DNA of 12,909 bases from Candidatus Cloacimonadota bacterium. GTDB taxonomy: Bacteria > Cloacimonadota > Cloacimonadia > Cloacimonadales > Cloacimonadaceae. This document shows, in pieces, positions 5,056 through 12,909 of this stretch. Both the position numbers and the translations under genes were made by a program. Each line of letters opens with the position of its first letter. Within the stretch, counting starts at the first letter, position 1. The stretch lies in the NCBI GenBank assembly GCA_016875595.1, contig VGPI01000037.1, forward strand, positions 1 to 12,909, written 5' to 3'. The notes beneath the pieces were generated by a model. That model worked only from the letters and a program-made list of their open reading frames with translations. It made no database searches and had not been told where the DNA came from.

Positions 5056-6003
5056 TTAACGGTAGATACGGTAATAGCGGTTATTGATACGGTCAAATTC
5101 AGACCACAGCTCAGTATCCGGGATAATCTCAACCAACTGAGCCACGCCTGTGGTCTGGGCATCCAGATTGTCCGCCAGATGTAAAACCAGCGCTTCAAGC
5201 GTCTGAGGCAGGCGCACCGATGCCTTTTCATATTCGCCATGATGGGCAAGAATCAAATGACGCAGATGCATCAGTAATTCACTGGGAAAGCGGTCAATTT
5301 GGGCTGCGGTCTGGCAGATGAGCTGATCAGCCAGGGTGAGATGACCTACCAATCTGCCAATATCGGTAAAGTCGATCGCCGGCTTCTGCTGGTATTCATA
5401 GACCTTTCCCACGTCATGGAGAAGCGCACCACACATCAACAGGTCGTAATTGACGGGATATTGTACTGCCAGGAAGTCGCACAACCGGGCTACTGCCACA
5501 GAATGCTCGATCAAACCGGAGATGTAGTTGTGATGCCAGCTTTTAGCGGCTGGCGCATTCATGAAGAGAGTAAAGAATACCTTGTCATCCATGATAATAT
5601 GCAGGAGCTGCTTGAGAAAGGAGTTATCAATGGAATCCACATACCGGAAAAATTCACTGGCAAGGTAATCAGGATCTTTCTTACTGCGGGAGAGATAATC
5701 CTCTATGTCATATTCCGAGTGATCCGCAAAGCGTAGCTTCTGAATTGTCAATTGGATCTGACCCTTGTAACTGACAACGGTTGCCTGGATCTTGATTACA
5801 TCGCCTTCATCAAAGTTCTCCGCTTCCTTTTGGGCGTTATTCCATAGGTTGGCAGCGATGTTTCCCGTCTTGTCCTGTAGTTTAAGTCGCAGATAGTACC
5901 CTTGTTTGCCCTCTCTCAGTTCCTTTTCTGCAACCAAGTAAAAACCCATGATCTGTTGATTTACGTGCTGGCTTAACTCCTTGATCCAAATCTGACTATC
6001 CAT
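5056..6003 (-). CDS. OB-fold/HD-domain 3'-5' exoribonuclease, YhaM-like
   Basis: The protein is 315 aa. The N-terminal third (about 15-95, including GYYLRLKLQDKTGNIAANLW and the VIKIQATVVSYKGQIQLTI region) is an OB-fold nucleic-acid-binding domain. The C-terminal part is an HD phosphohydrolase domain with IEHS (His167), LLHDVGK (His196-Asp197), His221, AHHGEYE (His254-His255) and LADNLD (Asp278) as metal ligands. This domain order and length match the YhaM family, metal-dependent 3'-5' exonucleases that shorten single-stranded RNA and can act on DNA in Firmicutes. It starts 5 nt after the stop of the secreted-protein gene, with AGTAGGT as the likely ribosome binding site. Its place behind translation and RNA-processing genes fits RNA turnover. 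Confidence 0.88.
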   Translation of the reverse strand: MDSQIWIKELSQHVNQQIMGFYLVAEKELREGKQGYYLRLKLQDKTGNIAANLWNNAQKEAENFDEGDVIKIQATVVSYKGQIQLTIQKLRFADHSEYDIEDYLSRSKKDPDYLASEFFRYVDSIDNSFLKQLLHIIMDDKVFFTLFMNAPAAKSWHHNYISGLIEHSVAVARLCDFLAVQYPVNYDLLMCGALLHDVGKVYEYQQKPAIDFTDIGRLVGHLTLADQLICQTAAQIDRFPSELLMHLRHLILAHHGEYEKASVRLPQTLEALVLHLADNLDAQTTGVAQLVEIIPDTELWSEFDRINNRYYRIYR

Positions 6004-6008
6004 TTGAC

Positions 6009-7940
6009 CTACTTGATAATGGTTATTCGTTTGATGATTGATTCGATCCTTCCATCGGGGAGGTGATTGCGTAATCTGATAAAGTACAGACCTGAAGAAG
6101 TGAAGGAACTGTGGGGGATCTGCAGTCCACGGGTGAGTGATGCTCCGACGTCATCCATGCTTACTATTCTCTGACCACGTATATTGTATATGGAGAAACT
6201 GGTATTGATAACAGGAAAGGTGGTCTTGTATTCGAGAGTGATGTTCTGCCCAGGATGAGCGGGATTGGGGGAGATGAATAGAGTGTTTATCGGTGTTGTG
6301 ATGTCATCGGAATTGGAAACGATTCCGGAGAAATCCTGCATGGCAGAAAACAAAATCTCCCGGGTGGGTATCTTTTGAATCCAGTAAAAGACAACAAACT
6401 GATGGATAAAGTCATTCAGAGGCATGTTGTTCAGCATGATCATGTAGTTTCTCTGCATTGAATCACCTTGGGACAAATCACCATCCATAACATCAGCAAA
6501 ACAAATCCACCGGTCGAATACATACCTGGTCTCATCATTCCATGGCACTTTACGATACAATCCGGCAAAAAAACGAGAAGACTGGATCAGATTGTAGTCG
6601 CCATTTGTAGTGTAGATGCTGGTAAATCCATTGGTAAGAGTGATATTTGCGGTTATAGTCTCCCCTGGGGAAACAGTGGTGAACCGACATTCGTAATCAG
6701 AGATAAAAGTTCGTGATGAAAGTGTATCATTTATCCGTTCAAGCAATTTAATCGGATATTGAGAGTCATAGCCATAAATGGGTTTCTGTCCATTGACCAT
6801 TGAGACGGGAAGTGAATTCAATGAATACCAGTTAAAGCGTTGAGACGCTCCAATAACCCCCAATGAATCAGTGAGCTGAGGAAAATACTCCACGGCGGTA
6901 CAAGGGGTTGGGATCAAATCCATTTGATAGTTCCAGATGATGGGTGCATGCTGCTGTTGGAGAAAGTTTTCGAGCATGAAAGTGGGGAACGGGTCAGCGA
7001 AGATATTGTAATAACGAATACTGGTGTTGTTGTGAAGAGTATCGATAGAAGTATGTTCACTGGAAAGGATTGCTTCCAGGCGCATCTGTACCGGCTCTAA
7101 AGGTAACTCAATCGCTGATGGTGTATAGTATGGATCATCTATTTGGGCTTGATATTCAGTATAGGGGGGGAGCGGCGGGATCGTTAAGATCTGTGTATTG
7201 GAATAACTGTTATCGGGTGTGGTGAGGTTGAGTTCGATCTGAGCTTGATTGACTGTGAGAGCCGAATGATTGTATATTGTGAACTCGGGATATACATCAT
7301 GGCCTGGAAGCAAATCGCCCTGCAGAACAAAGCTCTGTAACTGAAGGTCAAACTCATCCATGATAAAATTGCCGGTCAAACCAAACAGAAACTCGCATTG
7401 AAATCCTGCATTAGCCATACTTCGATAATAGGGAATGGTCTCATTGGTGTTGAGATAATAGCTCCGGGTTCCTCCTCCAGCAGATGCGGAGACGTATGGT
7501 CCGCTGAAAGTAGTGGCATAAGTGACGATGAGCCAGACATCGCTGGCTTGGATCTGAGTGGGAAACTGGAACTCCATCAGGTTTTGGTTGACGGTACCTG
7601 AAACCATGGCAAGTTGGCTCGCAGGTTGACCCATGAAATCGGTGAACAATTCCACCTGAACTATGTCTCCGACCTCAGGAAAGTAGAGCAGTGCTTTGTT
7701 GACCTGGAAAGTCACATCGTTATAGGTGGGGTACAAACTGCTGAAACTGAATCTGACCGCCCATTTGTTTGAACCGTAGAAATGAAGATCATCGGAATCA
7801 TTATGATAATGAAAGTGAAAATCCCGGTCCTGATTGACTAACCCGGTCATACCAGTGCCAGGGTGGTATTCGATCCCATAGAGATACATACCACAGATCA
7901 TGAGGGACATAAATATCAATACACTAATCCAGCGATACAT
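6009..7940 (-). CDS. Secreted protein with a C-terminal type IX-like sorting domain; central Omp28/thioredoxin-like region
   Basis: The 643-aa protein begins MYRWISVLIFMSLMICGMYL, a likely Sec signal peptide; the lone Cys lacks a proper lipobox. The last ~90 residues, from FISPNPAHPGQNITLEY through FSIYNIRGQRIVSM to GLYFIRLRN and a basic end, form the beta-sandwich sorting domain (Por_Secre_tail/FlgD-like) that sends proteins through type IX-like secretion. A CARDB-like beta-rich region lies near residues 195-300 (VYPEFTIYNHSALTVNQAQ). The central part (FPTFMLENFL, LNSLPVSMVNGQ) resembles Omp28-type thioredoxin-fold proteins but lacks a CxxC pair, so no redox function is expected; this is tentative. 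The start overlaps the end of ribF by 17 nt, with AAAGGA 6 nt upstream, so it is translated as part of the housekeeping operon. Confidence 0.82.
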   Translation of the reverse strand: MYRWISVLIFMSLMICGMYLYGIEYHPGTGMTGLVNQDRDFHFHYHNDSDDLHFYGSNKWAVRFSFSSLYPTYNDVTFQVNKALLYFPEVGDIVQVELFTDFMGQPASQLAMVSGTVNQNLMEFQFPTQIQASDVWLIVTYATTFSGPYVSASAGGGTRSYYLNTNETIPYYRSMANAGFQCEFLFGLTGNFIMDEFDLQLQSFVLQGDLLPGHDVYPEFTIYNHSALTVNQAQIELNLTTPDNSYSNTQILTIPPLPPYTEYQAQIDDPYYTPSAIELPLEPVQMRLEAILSSEHTSIDTLHNNTSIRYYNIFADPFPTFMLENFLQQQHAPIIWNYQMDLIPTPCTAVEYFPQLTDSLGVIGASQRFNWYSLNSLPVSMVNGQKPIYGYDSQYPIKLLERINDTLSSRTFISDYECRFTTVSPGETITANITLTNGFTSIYTTNGDYNLIQSSRFFAGLYRKVPWNDETRYVFDRWICFADVMDGDLSQGDSMQRNYMIMLNNMPLNDFIHQFVVFYWIQKIPTREILFSAMQDFSGIVSNSDDITTPINTLFISPNPAHPGQNITLEYKTTFPVINTSFSIYNIRGQRIVSMDDVGASLTRGLQIPHSSFTSSGLYFIRLRNHLPDGRIESIIKRITIIK

Positions 7941-8841
7941 GTTCGATCCTTTCTCTGGCGATGTTCAAATCAAGCAGCATCGCCTTGCCTAATTCGGCTT
8001 CCGACTCGAATCTGATTTCGGGTCGGATATATTCAATCAAGTCCAGAGCCATGTGTTCTCCATAGATCTGATCGGAAAAATCCATAATGTATGTCTCGAT
8101 TTCCATCTTATCCTGAATTTTCAAAGTTGGGCTATAGCCGATATTTGTCAATCCAAAAAAGCACTGCCCCTTGATAAAAACTCGGGATATATATACACCT
8201 GTCTTAGGGACAAGCTGATTGGTATCCAATAGGTCCAGATTGGCAGTGGGAAAACCCAATGACCTCCCCAAGCCATGGGATTTAACCACCTTTCCACATA
8301 ACCTATAAGGTTTACCCAATAACGTATTGGCAGTGATAAGATCGCCCGAAATCAGCATCTGGCGTATCATCGAACTGCTTACCGGAGTGTCCTGATAGAG
8401 CTCTGGAGTCACATGGATTACTGTGTAGTCATACTCGTCCTGGTACTTCATCAGGAACTCGTGAGTACCTTCCCTGTGGTAACCAAAATGTGAATCGAAT
8501 CCAGTGACAATGAACACAGGCGACAACCTGGCAACGATCTGATCCCCGAGAAAAGAGAAAGCGCTTTGATGGGCAAGCTGTTGATTGAATTCGAGGAGAA
8601 CAATCCGGTCAATCCCATGTTGTTCCAATAAGTATGGTTTATGGCTTTCCGGGGTGAGCAATCTGATGCTGTTTTCTCCATTCAGAGTGTACTTTGGATG
8701 GTGGTCGTAGGTGATTACTACGGATTGGAGACGCTTGCTGTGAGCGATGGATAACAATTCCCGGAGCAGTTTCTGATGACCCAGATGGATCCCGTCAAAA
8801 TTACCGATAGTAAGTACCGATCTGGTCTTTGGTGGTATCAT
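7924..8841 (-). CDS. ribF: Bifunctional riboflavin kinase/FAD synthetase
   Basis: RibF phosphorylates riboflavin to FMN and adenylates FMN to FAD in the cytosol. The 305-aa length is normal. The N-terminal FAD synthetase domain shows the nucleotidyltransferase signature GNFDGIHLGHQ (13-23), TGFDSHFGYHREG (about 113-125) and SSSMIRQML (about 154-162). The C-terminal riboflavin kinase domain shows GRSLGFPTANL (about 192-202), TGVYISRV and the METYIMDF-x7-GEHMAL segment. Its ATG overlaps the truB stop as ATGA, the usual coupled arrangement of these two genes in bacteria. The end of the gene contains the ribosome binding site and first codons of the secreted-protein gene. Confidence 0.95.
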   Translation of the reverse strand: MIPPKTRSVLTIGNFDGIHLGHQKLLRELLSIAHSKRLQSVVITYDHHPKYTLNGENSIRLLTPESHKPYLLEQHGIDRIVLLEFNQQLAHQSAFSFLGDQIVARLSPVFIVTGFDSHFGYHREGTHEFLMKYQDEYDYTVIHVTPELYQDTPVSSSMIRQMLISGDLITANTLLGKPYRLCGKVVKSHGLGRSLGFPTANLDLLDTNQLVPKTGVYISRVFIKGQCFFGLTNIGYSPTLKIQDKMEIETYIMDFSDQIYGEHMALDLIEYIRPEIRFESEAELGKAMLLDLNIARERIEHVSLD

Positions 8842-9725
8842 GTAAGATTGACCTTCGGTTTTATTGAGCCATCTGCAAGGTATCCCAGTGTCCGGATCTG
8901 ATCATGTTGGTCGGTGATCAATACCAGATCATTGCCAGTATCCTCTGTCGGCACGGATCGCCCTTTATGTAAGGCTTCGATCTGGTTATCACTCAATTTG
9001 ATGATTTTTTGCCCTGAGAAAAGAGGGATGGGATCGACCAGCTTTTCCATCCAATTGACTTCCGTGATCTCAGTTGGGGGGGAGGCTTCAGTAACATCGA
9101 TGGAATCAACAGCCATCCGCTCCAGTTGGATGGTATGACCGACCGTTCCCAAGCGTACAGCGATCCATTCACTTAAGCTGCGAATATAAGTACCCTTGGA
9201 TACCCGGCAACGATAAACGAGAAACGGATACTGGTAGCTCAAAAGCTCATACTCATATATCCTGGTTGGTTTGATTGGTGTCGTGACATCGATGTTCTGT
9301 CTGGCGTATTTATATGCCCGTTTCCCATCGATCTTGACTGCGGAATACGCTGGTACGGGAAGTTTGGTTATCCTGGTTACGAGATCCCTGATCGCATGCA
9401 CATCCTGGATGTCTGGAACAGATCTATCCCAGGCAACCACTTTGCCGGTCAGGTCACCACTATCGGTTTTTTCGCCCAGTTTGAGTGTTGCGGTGTAGGT
9501 CTTGTTATGGGATTCGAGTAAAGATGCCAGCCTGGTGTAGCTTCCCAGGCAGCAGATCATCAGTCCGGATGCAAATGGATCAAGCGTTCCTGTATGACCG
9601 AGGCGTTTGAGACCCGTGACCCGCTTTAGATGGCGGATTACATCGAAGGAGGTGCATCCGACTGGTTTATTGACCAGGAGAAATCCGGCAGAAACAATGG
9701 GTCTTTCAGTCATGCCGGTCAGCAT
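8838..9725 (-). CDS. truB: tRNA pseudouridine-55 synthase
   Basis: TruB converts U55 of the tRNA T-loop to pseudouridine and helps tRNA folding. The catalytic block RLGHTGTLDPFASG contains Asp49 (when counted from the first ATG). Other family features are the N-terminal LLVNKPVGCTSFDV, the KTYTATLKLGEKTDSGD segment (the usual KxYxxxxxLG-x-TDTGD) and VSKGTYIRSL (about 178-187). The 295-aa length is normal and the C-terminus is TruB-type. Two starts are possible: ATG at 9725, overlapping the upstream gene by 7 nt, or ATG at 9713, four codons later. Neither has a strong ribosome binding site, which is consistent with coupling to the upstream gene. Confidence 0.95.
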   Translation of the reverse strand: MLTGMTERPIVSAGFLLVNKPVGCTSFDVIRHLKRVTGLKRLGHTGTLDPFASGLMICCLGSYTRLASLLESHNKTYTATLKLGEKTDSGDLTGKVVAWDRSVPDIQDVHAIRDLVTRITKLPVPAYSAVKIDGKRAYKYARQNIDVTTPIKPTRIYEYELLSYQYPFLVYRCRVSKGTYIRSLSEWIAVRLGTVGHTIQLERMAVDSIDVTEASPPTEITEVNWMEKLVDPIPLFSGQKIIKLSDNQIEALHKGRSVPTEDTGNDLVLITDQHDQIRTLGYLADGSIKPKVNLT

Positions 9726-10711
9726 CCCAGAATTCGTTCAAGCTCAATAATTAAATGCTGTCTTATCTGTGACAGGGCTCCACGCATGGTCATGCCGGCA
9801 GCCGTCTTGTGACCTCCACCACCGTAAGCGGAGGCAAAACAATTGACATCGATCGTCGGAGAACGCAGGCTGACCTTGAAAACCTCGGTTCCCGTCTCCT
9901 TCAGGTACAAGATCACATCAACCCCTCGCAGTCCTTGCACCCATTTGGTCATATTGTCCAATGCTTCAATGGGTTGAAAGTTGCGCTCAATCATATCAAG
10001 GGTGGAGTGGATGATCAGTATCCGGTTTTGACAAAGCAGTTCCATGGTAGCTATGACTTCTCCGATCAATTTCAGTTTCCAAGGATCGTGATCACTGAAG
10101 AAAGCTGTGTAAATTGCAGCAGGATTCAGACCCAATTGACACAATTCAGAGGCGATATTAAGCACATCCTGGTTTGTGTTGATATTGGTAAAGTTATTGG
10201 TATCATTGATAATACTGGTATAAAGACAATCAGCAACATACTTTCTGGATTGCAGATCAAAGCCGTGGATGTCATCTTTAAAAACACTATACAAGATCGT
10301 TCCAACGCAAACCTCAGAAGTGGAGATGTAGTTAAAAACGTTGGGGATGATTCCATCCTCATATTCATGATGATCAATGATCAACACCTGTTTTGCTTTG
10401 CTGATAAGCACATTGCGGTTTCCCAATCTGCTTTCGTTATTGCAATCAAGTATGATTAGCGTCTGGTAGATCTGGTCTTGGGTAAAAACAAGGGTGTTAC
10501 TTCTACAAGACAAGAACTCATAGCGACTTAGATCTCCTTGATCCACAACGATAGTAGCTGTCAGTCCGAGATGGCTGAGAATGGTTTTTAATGCCAACGA
10601 TGATCCCAATCCATCGCCATCGGGATTTACATGCGACATAATAGCGACAGGACCGGCTTGTCGGCAGAGATCCAATATTGCTTGTCTAATGTGGTTATAG
10701 ATGTGCATCAC
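9719..10711 (-). CDS. DHH-family phosphoesterase, NrnA-like oligoribonuclease/pAp phosphatase
   Basis: NrnA-type enzymes degrade 2-5-nt RNA oligomers from the 5' end and/or dephosphorylate pAp, using Mn2+ in the cytosol. The 330-aa protein shows motif I SHVNPDGDGLGSSLAL (26-41), motif II with Asp89 (ILDCNNESRLG), the DHH motif itself (113-115, IDHHEYE), NDTNNFTNINT (motif IV) and the C-terminal DHHA1 substrate-binding glycine motif GGGGHKTAAG (about 295-305). Motif I has Gly34 where Ala is more usual. Two adjacent start codons exist, GTG (10709-10711) then ATG (10706-10708), preceded in frame by a stop; neither has a clear ribosome binding site. It sits 46 nt after rbfA, the common infB-rbfA-DHH-truB order. 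Confidence 0.93.
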   Translation of the reverse strand: MMHIYNHIRQAILDLCRQAGPVAIMSHVNPDGDGLGSSLALKTILSHLGLTATIVVDQGDLSRYEFLSCRSNTLVFTQDQIYQTLIILDCNNESRLGNRNVLISKAKQVLIIDHHEYEDGIIPNVFNYISTSEVCVGTILYSVFKDDIHGFDLQSRKYVADCLYTSIINDTNNFTNINTNQDVLNIASELCQLGLNPAAIYTAFFSDHDPWKLKLIGEVIATMELLCQNRILIIHSTLDMIERNFQPIEALDNMTKWVQGLRGVDVILYLKETGTEVFKVSLRSPTIDVNCFASAYGGGGHKTAAGMTMRGALSQIRQHLIIELERILGC

Positions 10712-10757
10712 TGTTGATCATGACTTAACCGGCAGGCGTGTAGTTGATTTTGGTGGG

Positions 10758-11225
10758 TTAAAATTCCTCGTCATCATCGTCATAGGAGTCATAATCATCA
10801 ATTTCCTCGTCTTCGTCGATATCATAATAGTCATCGTCGAGCTGTTCATCCAAATCGATATCCGGATCATAAGCATCATCGTAATCATCTTTGATGGACG
10901 AGAGCAATACATCTATTTTTTCGGCTCTCTCTTCGGTCTCATCATAGTGAAAGCTGATTTCGGGTATGGTTCTCATTAGCTGTGCTCCTGCAATTAATTT
11001 CTTTAAAAAACCAGATGTTTTAACCAGGTTCTCCTTTACCTTGTCATGAGGTAGAGGGTTGTTGTAGTGAGAGAAGAAGACCTTGGCGTACCTGAGGTCT
11101 TTTGACAACTCAATATCAGTTATACTTACCCATTGAAGGTTCGGATCGGAAAGAGAATGCGTTAAAGCGGTGTTAAACAGCTTTTTCAGTTCACTCTGCA
11201 ATCTGGGGATCCGATAGCTTTTCAT
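10758..11225 (-). CDS. rbfA: 30S ribosome-binding factor A with a long acidic C-terminal tail
   Basis: RbfA binds the 30S subunit and supports late 16S rRNA maturation and cold adaptation. Residues 1 to about 110 form the KH-like RbfA fold: N-terminal RIPRLQSELKKLF, then the WVSITDIELSKDLRYAKVFF strand-helix region and the MRTIPEISFHYDET segment (RxxPEIxFxxD is a family hallmark). The remaining ~44 residues are unusual: by my count 21 Asp and 6 Glu, with several Tyr and almost no basic residues, encoded by GAT/GAC-rich DNA. Typical RbfA proteins are 110-135 aa; this one is 155. Its ATG overlaps the infB stop as ATGA. It could be disordered or bind a basic partner such as a ribosomal protein; that is inference. 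Confidence 0.95.
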   Translation of the reverse strand: MKSYRIPRLQSELKKLFNTALTHSLSDPNLQWVSITDIELSKDLRYAKVFFSHYNNPLPHDKVKENLVKTSGFLKKLIAGAQLMRTIPEISFHYDETEERAEKIDVLLSSIKDDYDDAYDPDIDLDEQLDDDYYDIDEDEEIDDYDSYDDDDEEF

Positions 11226-12909
11226 GTCATTTTCCTATCAATCTGCTTGATCACATAACACTCAAGGATATCGTCTTCCTTAATATCCTGCCAGCGATCC
11301 AATGCCATGCCACATTCATTGCCGGCTTTGATCTCACTCACTTCATTCTGGAAATGCTTCAAGGATGCGAGGTTGCCCTCATAAAGCAAAACATCGTTCC
11401 GATACAAGCGTACCTTGCATTGCCTCTGGATGGACCCTCGCTCGATATAACAACCAGCTATGACACCGACTTTCTTGATCTTGAAAGCCTGTCTTACCAC
11501 TGCTGAGCCGAGTATGACCTCTTCAAATTCCGGTTTGAGCATACCTTCCAGAGCTTGGCGAACATCATCGATAGCAGCATATATTACCTGGTAGATCCTA
11601 ATATCCACGTTCTGCTCTTCAGCCAGTTTCTTGGCCTGGTGGCTGGCGCGAACATGAAAGCCGATTATGATCGCGTCGGAAGCAGTGGCAAGGTTGACGT
11701 CATCCTCATTGATCCCACCGACATTCTTATGGATGATATTGACCATAACTTCGCTATTGGAAAGCTTGAAGAATGAGTCAGCTAATGCTTCTACCGAGCC
11801 ATCGGTATCAGCTTTGATCAGGAGACGAACTTCACCGATCCGTTCCTCATTTATACGAGCAAAGATGTTTTGTAAAGTAGTCTTATTATGATACTTCTCT
11901 CGCTCGATTCGGATCTGATACCTTTCAGTACTGATGGTTCTTGCTGTTTTCTCATTTTCAACTTGGTTAAGTAGATCGCCTGCCTTGGGTACCTCAGCCA
12001 AGCCATAAATCCTCGCTACATCGGAAGGATATAGTATTTTGATCTCTCCACCACGTTCATTCTCCATCTTTCTGATGCGGCCAAAGGTGGCTCCACAAAC
12101 CACGATATCACCCTTTTTCAGAGTTCCTTCCTGCATCAGGGCTGTTACAACCACACCGGTTTTAGTATCGATCTTGGCTTCAATGACCACAGCACAAGCG
12201 GGAATATCGACCTTTGCCTTCAGTTCCATCATCTCAGCAGTCAACAGGATTAACTCGATAAGATTGAGAATCCCTTCACCGGTAACAACCGACGTTTTAC
12301 ACCAGGGCACTTCTCCACCGTACTGCTCCAGATATATACCATTATCGAGTAGTTGCGCAATGACTTTATCAACATTGATGTCCGGCAAGTCGATCTTATT
12401 GATAGCGATGATGATGGGGACATTGGCTGCCTTGGCATGATCGATCGCCTCCAGGGTCTGGGGCTTCACTCCTTCCGTAGCCGAAACCACAATTACTGCT
12501 ATATCCGTTATGTTGGCTCCCCGGGCACGCATAGCGGTGAAAGCTTCGTGGCCTGGAGTATCCAAAAAAGTTATCCTGTGTTTGTTGATCTCGATCTGAT
12601 AGGCGCCAATATGCTGCGTGATCCTGCCCGCTTCTCCCGCTACAACGTTAGTATTTCTTATGTAGTCCAGGATCGAGGTCTTCCCATGATCAACATGACC
12701 CATAATGGTAACGACCGGTGCTCTTTCGATAGCGTCGATTTCGTCATATTTATCGGTTGTTTGACCGATTATCTCGGTTCCATACTCATCTTCAAACCTG
12801 AAATTGAACTTGAATTCGTCGCAAATCATTTCCAGCGAATCCCTGTCCAACCTTTGATTGATAGTAACTAACTGTCCCATCAAAAAGAACTTGGATATTA
12901 TGTCCGTGG
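11222..12909 (-). CDS. infB: Translation initiation factor IF-2 (5' end outside the window)
   Basis: IF-2 is the GTPase that brings initiator fMet-tRNA to the 30S subunit and promotes subunit joining. About 561 residues are visible and the frame is open to the right edge (reading DIISKFFLMGQLVTINQRL, the end of the IF-2 N-terminal domain), so the start lies beyond the window. The G domain shows GHVDHGKTS (G1), the switch I GRITQHIGAYQ, DTPGHEAF (G3) and NKIDLP (G4), followed by domain II (AVVIEAKIDTKTGVVVTALM), domain III (EVRLLIKADTDGSVEALADS) and the fMet-tRNA-binding C-terminal domain. It heads the operon, overlapping rbfA by 4 nt. Confidence 0.98.
   Translation of the reverse strand, partial: TDIISKFFLMGQLVTINQRLDRDSLEMICDEFKFNFRFEDEYGTEIIGQTTDKYDEIDAIERAPVVTIMGHVDHGKTSILDYIRNTNVVAGEAGRITQHIGAYQIEINKHRITFLDTPGHEAFTAMRARGANITDIAVIVVSATEGVKPQTLEAIDHAKAANVPIIIAINKIDLPDINVDKVIAQLLDNGIYLEQYGGEVPWCKTSVVTGEGILNLIELILLTAEMMELKAKVDIPACAVVIEAKIDTKTGVVVTALMQEGTLKKGDIVVCGATFGRIRKMENERGGEIKILYPSDVARIYGLAEVPKAGDLLNQVENEKTARTISTERYQIRIEREKYHNKTTLQNIFARINEERIGEVRLLIKADTDGSVEALADSFFKLSNSEVMVNIIHKNVGGINEDDVNLATASDAIIIGFHVRASHQAKKLAEEQNVDIRIYQVIYAAIDDVRQALEGMLKPEFEEVILGSAVVRQAFKIKKVGVIAGCYIERGSIQRQCKVRLYRNDVLLYEGNLASLKHFQNEVSEIKAGNECGMALDRWQDIKEDDILECYVIKQIDRKMT

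Noticed and set aside
7890..7940. Lipoprotein signal on the secreted protein
   Set aside because: A cysteine occurs near residue 16, but the preceding residues LMI do not form a lipobox (Ile at -1). An ordinary Sec signal peptide is more likely.
9809..10459. 216-codon plus-strand frame
   Set aside because: It is antisense to the DHH phosphoesterase gene, whose motifs I, II, DHH and GGGGH are intact. The opposite frame has no recognisable domain or ribosome binding site.
12353..12871. 172-codon plus-strand frame
   Set aside because: It is antisense to the infB G domain, which is clearly coding on the minus strand.

Overview
The window comes from a bacterial chromosome and is almost entirely read on the minus strand. 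The best guess at its source is an anaerobic, amino-acid-using member of the Fibrobacteres-Chlorobi-Bacteroidetes side of the tree, such as Candidatus Cloacimonadota. Three things point that way: a large secreted protein with a type IX-like C-terminal sorting domain, a long-form (680 aa) urocanate hydratase, and a cysteine synthase of the subfamily common in anaerobes. This is inference from gene content; no rRNA is present to confirm it.

Right-hand block (12909 down to 4270). This is one tightly packed run of eight minus-strand genes: infB (5' end outside the window), rbfA, a DHH-family oligonucleotide/pAp phosphatase (nrnA-like), truB, ribF, a secreted sorting-domain protein, an OB-fold/HD-domain YhaM-like 3'-5' exoribonuclease, and a YycJ/WalJ-like metallo-beta-lactamase-fold hydrolase. 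Most joints overlap or abut: ATGA at infB/rbfA and truB/ribF, a 17-nt overlap before the secreted protein, and TAAATG before the hydrolase. The first five genes are the classic translation-initiation, ribosome-maturation and RNA-modification cluster. The last three are appended to it, and the secreted protein is the odd member.

Middle (3421-4269). About 850 bases hold no complete recognisable gene. On the minus strand, directly upstream of the cysteine synthase, lies the N-terminal stub of an L-cysteine desulfidase (CyuA/UPF0597) gene with its GCTEP motif intact and the rest missing. Further right is a short array of an 11-bp repeat with inverted copies, including a perfect 15-bp-arm palindrome. 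Beyond that are a weak plus-strand ORF and possible gene debris.

Left block (3420 down to 247). A PLP-dependent cysteine synthase-family gene is followed 63 nt later by hutU. hutU ends in a strong intrinsic terminator.

The most notable observation is a family of about 28-bp palindromic elements. Two inverted copies flank a structured segment between hutU and the next gene (98-125 and 187-214). A third copy lies in frame inside hutU (1337-1365), where it encodes the 11 residues FVGSLSLNDLS at a point where urocanases normally have a short loop. This resembles the protein-coding palindromic elements known from Rickettsia.

At the far left, a further minus-strand gene begins (1-66). Its first 22 residues look like a UTP-glucose-1-phosphate uridylyltransferase, but this is tentative.
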